Assembly: GCF_003429105.1 (NCBI RefSeq)
Contig: NZ_QVTD01000010.1
Span: 177,762 to 241,761, forward strand
DNA: 64,000 nt
Reading direction: 5' to 3'
Source: Peribacillus glennii
GTDB lineage: Bacteria; Bacillota; Bacilli; Bacillales; DSM-1321
Below the pieces are notes generated by a model that saw only the letters and a program-made list of their open reading frames with translations, was not told the DNA's origin and ran no database searches. Shown here piece by piece: positions 56,445 to 64,000 of the stretch; position 1 is the stretch's first letter, and each line of letters begins with the position of its first letter. Position numbers and translations under genes: made by a program.

Positions 56445-57563
56445 ATGCATATAGAACATCTTAAATTAAAGAATTACCGTAACTACGAGGATCTCGAGAT
56501 CAGCTTTGAAAACAAGGTAAATGTAATCCTTGGGGAAAATGCACAAGGAAAGACCAATGTGATGGAATCGATCTTCGTTTTGGCGATGGCAAAGTCGCAT
56601 CGGACATCGAATGACAAAGATCTTATTCGCTGGGACGAAGAATATGCTAAAATAGAAGGCAGGATAAGAAAAAGGCTTACTTCGATTCCCTTGGAATTGG
56701 TCATATCGAAAAAGGGAAAAAAAGCGAAAAGCAATCATATTGAACAGCAAAAACTGAGCCAGTATGTCGGCACGATGAATGTAGTGATGTTTGCACCTGA
56801 GGATCTCCATCTGGTCAAAGGAAGCCCTCAGGTTAGACGGCGTTTCATCGATATGGAAATTGGCCAGGTTTCTCCCGTTTACCTTCATGATATGAGCCAA
56901 TACCAAAAAATACTGCAGCAAAGAAATCATTACCTTAAACTTTTACAAATCAGAAAACAGACGGATACGGCGATGCTTGATGTGCTCACGGAGCAATTGA
57001 TCGAATATGCTGCTAGAATCATTGATAAAAGATATCAATTCCTCTCGCTGCTTCAGGAATGGGCAGAACCGATCCACTCCGGCATATCAAGAAACCTGGA
57101 AAAGCTTAAAATCGAATATAAACCATCGCTTGATGTATCAGAATCTATGGATTTGACAAAAATGATAGAAGAATTCGAAGATAAATTTGTTAAAATAAGA
57201 ACAAGGGAAATTGAACGGGGCGTAACACTCATAGGGCCGCATCGGGATGACCTGGTTTTTTTTGTGAACGGACGCGATGTCCAGACTTTTGGTTCCCAGG
57301 GCCAGCAGCGGACCACCGCCCTTTCTTTGAAACTTGCTGAAATAGAATTAATCCATTCCGAAATAGGAGAATATCCTATTTTGCTTTTGGACGATGTGTT
57401 GTCGGAACTGGACGATTACCGCCAGTCCCATTTGTTAAATACGATCCAGGGAAAAGTCCAGACTTTTGTCACTACCACATCCACAGACGGCATTAATCAC
57501 CAGACACTGCGCGATGCATCAACGTTTCACGTGGCTCAGGGGACTTTATCAAAGGTGAAATGA
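56445..57563 (+). CDS. recF: DNA repair and replication protein RecF
   Basis: This 372-residue ABC-type ATPase loads RecA at gaps. Walker [19 protein letters not shown], signature [16 protein letters not shown], Walker [14 protein letters not shown]. Normal length. It is downstream of yaaA and upstream of remB. Confidence 0.96.
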   Translation: MHIEHLKLKNYRNYEDLEISFENKVNVILGENAQGKTNVMESIFVLAMAKSHRTSNDKDLIRWDEEYAKIEGRIRKRLTSIPLELVISKKGKKAKSNHIEQQKLSQYVGTMNVVMFAPEDLHLVKGSPQVRRRFIDMEIGQVSPVYLHDMSQYQKILQQRNHYLKLLQIRKQTDTAMLDVLTEQLIEYAARIIDKRYQFLSLLQEWAEPIHSGISRNLEKLKIEYKPSLDVSESMDLTKMIEEFEDKFVKIRTREIERGVTLIGPHRDDLVFFVNGRDVQTFGSQGQQRTTALSLKLAEIELIHSEIGEYPILLLDDVLSELDDYRQSHLLNTIQGKVQTFVTTTSTDGINHQTLRDASTFHVAQGTLSKVK

Positions 57564-57575
57564 CGAGGTGGGCTT

Positions 57576-57827
57576 ATGTATCTCCATATTGGTGAGGATA
57601 TACTTGTAAAAACAGATGATGTAATAGCGATTTTAGATAAACAGCTCCTCCAGTCTTCTCCCATCATGCAGGAATTCCTGGATAAAAAACAAGAAGTGAC
57701 GGTCAATCTTGCAAAAGGGTCAATAAAATCAATTGTCGTTACCGACAAATATATTTATTATTCTCCCCTTGCGTCCGGCACCCTAAAAAAACGCTCACTG
57801 CAAAAATCGATTTTAATCGATGAATAA
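57576..57827 (+). CDS. remB: Extracellular matrix regulator RemB (YaaB)
   Basis: This 83-residue DUF370 protein starts MYLHIGEDILVKTDDVIAIL and belongs to the RemA/RemB DNA-binding family, which activates biofilm matrix and osmoprotection genes in B. subtilis. GAGGTGGG lies upstream of the ATG. Confidence 0.92.
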   Translation: MYLHIGEDILVKTDDVIAILDKQLLQSSPIMQEFLDKKQEVTVNLAKGSIKSIVVTDKYIYYSPLASGTLKKRSLQKSILIDE

Positions 57828-57893
57828 ATAGATCTGCATAAACAGGTTTCGAAGAATTTCACAGGCATACAAATTGCAATCAGAAAAGTGTAG

Positions 57894-59834
<1,941 letters not shown>

Positions 59835-59843
59835 CTTGGAACA

Positions 59844-59960
59844 GGGTGGATGCGACTGCATCTATCCTGTCTTTTAACGATTGGCCGGCTAAAACCGCCA
59901 CGTCCTGTGGCAACTTCGGCACAGGTACAGCCATGTACGTAGCAGTTAGAATCGGTATAT
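59844..59960 (+). repeat. Row of hairpins between gyrB and gyrA
   Basis: ACAGGGTGGATGC pairs fully (with wobbles) with GCATCTATCCTGT around GACT (59844-59873). Then GCCAC-GTCCT-GTGGC and GTAC-AGCCAT-GTAC follow. No gene lies in the gap. It could be a processing site, an attenuator or a palindromic repeat. Confidence 0.5.
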
Positions 59961-60018
59961 GGTGAAAATTTATCCTGTCTTAATTATAATAATGCACTTC
60001 TAAAAAGGAGGTTGCTCT

Positions 60019-62553
60019 ATGTCTGAAATAGAAAACGTAAAGGAAATAAACCTTAGCCAGGAAATGCGTACATCATTTTTGGATTACGCGATGAGCGTCA
60101 TCGTATCACGCGCACTGCCAGATGTACGCGACGGGTTAAAGCCTGTGCATCGACGCATTCTTTATGCGATGAATGATTTAGGCATGACAGCGGATAAGGC
60201 CTATAAAAAATCAGCTCGTATTGTCGGGGAAGTAATCGGTAAATACCACCCGCACGGTGATTCAGCTGTATACGAAACCATGGTCAGGATGGCACAGGAT
60301 TTCAACTACCGGTATATGCTTGTCGACGGGCATGGGAATTTCGGCTCGGTCGATGGGGATCCTGCAGCAGCAATGCGTTATACCGAAGCAAGAATGTCCA
60401 AAATCTCGATGGAATTAATCCGTGATATCAATAAAGATACCATTGATTATAAAGAAAACTACGATGGTTCCGAAAAAGAGCCGGTTGTGCTTCCGGCCCG
60501 TTTTCCAAACTTGCTCGTAAACGGTTCCTCCGGTATTGCTGTAGGTATGGCTACAAATATTCCGCCCCACCAATTAGGGGAAGTGATTGACGCAGTATTG
60601 GCAGTCAGTAAAAACCCGGATCTTTCCATTCAGGAATTGATGGAAATTATCCCAGGACCTGACTTTCCTACCGCCGGCCTTATTTTAGGCCGCAGTGGAA
60701 TCAGACGGGCCTATGAAACCGGCAGAGGGTCAATTACCCTTCGTGCCAAGGTGGAAATTGAAGAGAAACCAAATGGAAAACAAGTCATTATCGTCAATGA
60801 ATTGCCGTACCAGGTAAATAAGGCGAAGCTAATCGAAAAAATCGCAGAACTTGTCCGTGACAAACGGATTGACGGGATCACGGATCTGCGCGATGAGTCT
60901 GACAGAAACGGAATGCGCATTGTCATTGAAGTCCGCAGGGATGCAAATGCGAATGTATTATTAAATAATTTATATAAACATACTGCGATGCAGACAAGCT
61001 TCGGAATCAATTTATTGGCACTCGTGGAGGGCCAGCCAAAGGTTCTGAATTTAAAACAATGCCTACAGTATTATCTTGAACACCAGCAGGTTGTCATCAG
61101 GCGCAGAACGGAGTACGAACTGCGGAAAGCGGAAGCCCGTGCCCACATTTTGGAAGGCTTGCGAATCGCACTTGACCACCTTGATGAAGTCATCAACTTG
61201 ATCCGCAGCTCGCAGACGACCGATATTGCCCGGGAAGGATTGATGACTCAATTCAACCTTTCTGAAAAGCAGGCACAGGCAATTTTGGACATGCGTTTGC
61301 AGCGTTTGACAGGGTTAGAGCGTGAGAAAATCGAGGAAGAATACCAATCCCTTGTAGCTTTGATCGCTGAACTCAGAGGGATCCTTGCTGAGGAAGAAAA
61401 GGTGTTGGAAATCATCCGAGAAGAACTTTCGGAAATTAAAGAAAGATTCAATGATGAGCGCCGTACGGAAATCATTGTAACCGGTCTGGAAAATATCGAA
61501 GATGAAGATCTCATACCTGTGGAAAATATCGTTGTGACATTGACCCATAACGGGTATATCAAACGGCTCCCAGTTTCCACATACCGCAGCCAAAAACGCG
61601 GTGGAAGAGGAATACAAGGCATGGGTACCAACGAAGATGACTTTGTCGCACAGTTGCTTACTACCTCGACGCACGACCACCTTTTATTCTTTACAAACAA
61701 GGGAAAGGTATACCGTGCGAAAGGGTATGAAATTCCTGAGTACGGACGGACCGCAAAAGGCCTTCCGATCATCAACCTTCTCGAAATCGAAAAGAATGAA
61801 TGGGTAAATGCGATTATACCAGTCAAGGAATTTGTTGATGATTGGTTTTTGTTCTTTACCACCAAAGAAGGCATATCCAAACGATCACCGCTGTCTTCCT
61901 TTGGAAACATAAGAAATAATGGCCTGATTGCTTTAGGATTGCGCGAAGGAGATGAATTAATCTCTGTTCGTTTAACGAATGGCCAGAAAGATATCATCAT
62001 CGGGACGAAAAACGGAATGCTGATCCGCTTCCCGGAAACGGATGTCCGCTCAATGGGACGCACGGCAACCGGTGTTAAAGGAATCACGCTGAGAAATAAC
62101 GATGAAGTTGTTGGAATGGAAATCCTCGAAGAAGACACTGAGGTTCTCATCGTTACGAAAAAAGGCTACGGAAAACGCACCCCTGCAGATGAATACCGTA
62201 TTCAAACCCGTGGCGGAAAAGGTATCAAAACATGTAACGTCACCGATAAGAATGGAGAACTGGTGGCTGTCAAAACCGTTACCGGTGGAGAAGATATAAT
62301 GTTAATAACGGCAGGCGGCGTGTTAATTCGCATGGCTGTTGACAGTATATCCAGAACGGGACGAAATACTCAGGGTGTAAAATTAATCCGACTGGAATCC
62401 AGTGATAATGAATTTGTGGCCACCGTTGCCATGGTAGAAAAAGAAGAGGAAAAAGATATCATCGAAGATATCGAGGAAATACAGCCTGAAGAGCCTTTTA
62501 AGGATGAAATGGAAGATGCGGAAGAATCAACTGATGAAAACACAGAGGGATAA
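60019..62553 (+). CDS. gyrA: DNA gyrase subunit A
   Basis: This 844-residue subunit cuts and rejoins DNA. The catalytic Tyr lies in [16 protein letters not shown]; the quinolone-resistance region is [20 protein letters not shown] with wild-type-like Ser and Glu. Six C-terminal beta-propeller blades include the GyrA box [10 protein letters not shown]. An acidic tail ends the protein. AAGGAGG lies seven bases before ATG. Confidence 0.98.
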   Translation: MSEIENVKEINLSQEMRTSFLDYAMSVIVSRALPDVRDGLKPVHRRILYAMNDLGMTADKAYKKSARIVGEVIGKYHPHGDSAVYETMVRMAQDFNYRYMLVDGHGNFGSVDGDPAAAMRYTEARMSKISMELIRDINKDTIDYKENYDGSEKEPVVLPARFPNLLVNGSSGIAVGMATNIPPHQLGEVIDAVLAVSKNPDLSIQELMEIIPGPDFPTAGLILGRSGIRRAYETGRGSITLRAKVEIEEKPNGKQVIIVNELPYQVNKAKLIEKIAELVRDKRIDGITDLRDESDRNGMRIVIEVRRDANANVLLNNLYKHTAMQTSFGINLLALVEGQPKVLNLKQCLQYYLEHQQVVIRRRTEYELRKAEARAHILEGLRIALDHLDEVINLIRSSQTTDIAREGLMTQFNLSEKQAQAILDMRLQRLTGLEREKIEEEYQSLVALIAELRGILAEEEKVLEIIREELSEIKERFNDERRTEIIVTGLENIEDEDLIPVENIVVTLTHNGYIKRLPVSTYRSQKRGGRGIQGMGTNEDDFVAQLLTTSTHDHLLFFTNKGKVYRAKGYEIPEYGRTAKGLPIINLLEIEKNEWVNAIIPVKEFVDDWFLFFTTKEGISKRSPLSSFGNIRNNGLIALGLREGDELISVRLTNGQKDIIIGTKNGMLIRFPETDVRSMGRTATGVKGITLRNNDEVVGMEILEEDTEVLIVTKKGYGKRTPADEYRIQTRGGKGIKTCNVTDKNGELVAVKTVTGGEDIMLITAGGVLIRMAVDSISRTGRNTQGVKLIRLESSDNEFVATVAMVEKEEEKDIIEDIEEIQPEEPFKDEMEDAEESTDENTEG

Positions 62554-62566
62554 AATTTGGTAATTC

Positions 62567-62594
62567 AGGGCATCCGAACGGGTGCTCTTTTTTT
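62567..62594 (+). terminator. gyrA terminator
   Basis: GGGCATCC and GGGTGCTC pair around a short loop and are followed by TTTTTTTT. Confidence 0.85.
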
Positions 62595-62680
62595 TGACTA
62601 AATCGGAACTGGTTTTTAAAAAGAAAATGCAGTAATATTATGGTAACTAAACAAAGCAGTTCCTACAGGGGTGGAGAGGT

Positions 62681-63757
62681 TTGCGTGTTAAAACACATTA
62701 TCTAATAGAAGGTACCATTCTTTCAAAGGATGTACCGGGTTTGGCCAACCGCCCGATTATGGCCGGAAAGACAATTTTAAACCATCACCTTTTAGAAGTA
62801 TTGAAAGCATTCTTGGTGACAGATGTGAGCGTTGAAAAAACCTTGATCAATGGTATGCCGTTTGTACCTAAAGAAGTGATCGATCAAGAGGGAGAGGAAA
62901 ACGAAAGCATCGGAACAGGCTTTATTCCATCTTATTTGAAAGCCGTGCAAAGCTATAAGAATTTATTTAAAAACTGGCAGGCAGGCAGTCCGATGGACAT
63001 ATCGAAAGTAAGGGAATTGATCATCCCGTTATTTAATAAAGCGATGGAAAATCCGTCAGCGCTTTTTTTGCTTCACCACTATAGTACCGCAGCTGATTAT
63101 TTGTACCATCATGCAATATCCGTTGGCTTATTGAGCGGCTATCTTGCCAGGAAATCAAATTTTGAACAGGGAGATGTTCTTCAAATTACGATGGCGGGTT
63201 GCCTTGTTGACTGTGGAATGGCCAAAATTTCTCCAAAAATCCTCGAGAAAAAAACAAGCCTAACAACAGATGAATTCAATGAAGTGAAACCGCATCCGCT
63301 TTATAGCCTGCAAATGCTCCAAAATAGTTCCATCTTAAAAGAAGCTGTTAAATATGCCATCCTTCAGCATCATGAACGATTGGATGGGAGCGGGTATCCT
63401 TCAGGGAAGAAAGGGGAAGCTTTGCATACCTTCTCCAGGATTGTAGCGGTAGCTGATGTATTCCATGCAATGACATCTGAAAGGAATTACCGAAAAAAAC
63501 AATCCCCTTTCAAAGTAGCAGAAATGATCTTACAGGATGACTTTGGAAAGTTTGACATAAGCGTTGTGAAAACGTTGTTATCCGGCATTACCAACTACTC
63601 CATTGGAAACAATGTAAAACTTTCTAATGGATATATCGCTGAAATCATCTTTGTTGAGTCCCATGCCCCGACACGGCCAATGGTCAAGATGAAGGATAGC
63701 GGAGAAATCTTGCATCTCGGAAAGAACAGGGAGTTATTTATTGAAGAAATCCTATAA
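62681..63757 (+). CDS. HD-GYP domain protein with altered metal site
   Basis: This 358-residue soluble protein has an N-terminal region (about 1-110) of unknown type and an HD-GYP domain (about 135-315). HD-GYP proteins normally cleave c-di-GMP. Visible motifs: YLYHHAISVGLL, LQHHERLDGSGYPSG, and ADVFHAMTSERNYRKKQSP. The HD pair itself, usually LLHDIGK, is CLVDCGMAKI here: His is replaced by Val while Asp stays, so catalysis is doubtful. The start is TTG with GGAG four bases upstream. It lies between gyrA and the rRNA operon. Confidence 0.85.
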   Translation: MRVKTHYLIEGTILSKDVPGLANRPIMAGKTILNHHLLEVLKAFLVTDVSVEKTLINGMPFVPKEVIDQEGEENESIGTGFIPSYLKAVQSYKNLFKNWQAGSPMDISKVRELIIPLFNKAMENPSALFLLHHYSTAADYLYHHAISVGLLSGYLARKSNFEQGDVLQITMAGCLVDCGMAKISPKILEKKTSLTTDEFNEVKPHPLYSLQMLQNSSILKEAVKYAILQHHERLDGSGYPSGKKGEALHTFSRIVAVADVFHAMTSERNYRKKQSPFKVAEMILQDDFGKFDISVVKTLLSGITNYSIGNNVKLSNGYIAEIIFVESHAPTRPMVKMKDSGEILHLGKNRELFIEEIL

Positions 63758-63769
63758 ATTAACGGAACA

Positions 63770-63800
63770 CAAGCCTGCATAACACGTGCAGGCTTTTATT
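63770..63800 (+). terminator. Terminator of the HD-GYP gene
   Basis: AAGCCTGCA and TGCAGGCTT form the stem around TAACACG, followed by TTATTATTTT. Confidence 0.85.
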
Positions 63801-63845
63801 ATTTTCTCCAGTATCTGATTAAATATTACAAATTTAAATACACCC

Positions 63846-64000
63846 TTGATTTTAAAATATAAACTAGATATAATAACAAAGTCGGCAACAGGATAAAATA
63901 AATTGTTGACTTAAAAGTATAAAAATGATATATTAATAAAGTCGCTTCTGAGAGAACGACAAAGAAATTGCTCTTTGAAAACTGAACAAAACAAAGCGCC
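63846..64000 (+). promoter_or_regulatory. Tandem rRNA promoters and antitermination leader
   Basis: P1: TTGATT (63846-63851) and TATAAT (63869-63874), spacing 17. P2: TTGACT (63906-63911) and TATATT (63929-63934), spacing 17. The leader contains boxA-like TGCTCTTTGAAAA (63969-63981) and then ACTGAACAAAAC, the typical start of Bacillus rrn pre-16S leaders. The 16S gene should begin shortly after the window. Confidence 0.92.

Noticed and set aside
57521..57536. parS-like sequence near the recF end (CGTTTCACGTGGCTC)
   Set aside because: The right half does not complete the palindrome (GGCTC instead of AAACA).

Overview
The window is chromosomal DNA of a Bacillus-type endospore-forming Firmicute (Bacillaceae). 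Evidence: the classic low-GC oriC neighbourhood in its usual order (walRKHIJ, purA, dnaC, rplI, gdpP, rpsR-ssb-rpsF, ychF, yyaC, parB-soj, noc, rsmG, mnmG, mnmE, jag, spoIIIJ, rnpA, rpmH, dnaA, dnaN, recF, gyrB, gyrA and an rrn leader), sporulation genes (spoIIIJ, yyaC), AAGGAGG-type ribosome binding sites and many TTG/GTG starts. Replication starts near 52.5-54.7 kb. Nearly every gene left of it is on the minus strand and every gene right of it on the plus strand, so transcription follows replication on both sides.

Region 1 (1-20.65 kb) is accessory. It holds the right part of an IS3-family element, a c-di-GMP-I (GEMM) riboswitch in front of a secreted TIM-barrel protein, a flavin monooxygenase, malate:quinone oxidoreductase, a catalase, a DJ-1/PfpI protein with a divergent HxlR regulator, a GlcG-like protein, two alcohol dehydrogenases, and a MerR-like regulator divergent from an HrtAB-like ABC exporter. 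Between them lies a dense layer of gene relics: a large serine recombinase C-terminus, IS110 and DDE transposases, SDRs, an aldo/keto reductase, a GH10 xylanase, staygreen, and unidentified fragments.

The boundary is the 3' end of rlmH (20654). Its last codons (PYHK-stop) and flanking bases recur as direct repeats at 16418, 15830 and 10728. Short inverted repeats (TAAATGAGG) flank the two right-hand units. This is the architecture of SCC-type elements that integrate at the end of rlmH (orfX) in staphylococci. I read the 10.7-20.65 kb block as up to three tandem, recombinase-less rlmH-targeted units. The unit next to rlmH combines an HrtAB-like exporter, a B12-domain MerR regulator and a broken staygreen gene, all three pointing to tetrapyrrole chemistry.

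Region 2 (20.65-52.4 kb) is core genome on the minus strand: rlmH, htrC, the WalRK cell-wall two-component operon, a four-tRNA cluster, purine and replication genes, the single-strand-binding/ribosomal operon, chromosome partition and nucleoid occlusion genes (parB, soj, noc) with a perfect parS inside walK, tRNA modification genes, and the spoIIIJ-jag and rpmH-rnpA pairs. DnaA-box clusters lie between rlmH and htrC and between mnmE and jag.

Region 3 (52.4-64 kb) is the bipartite origin (boxes before dnaA; boxes, DnaA-trios and an AT-rich stretch between dnaA and dnaN), then dnaN, a structured intergenic RNA candidate, yaaA, recF, remB, gyrB, gyrA, a degenerate HD-GYP protein, and the tandem promoters and antitermination leader of an rRNA operon whose 16S gene starts just beyond the window.
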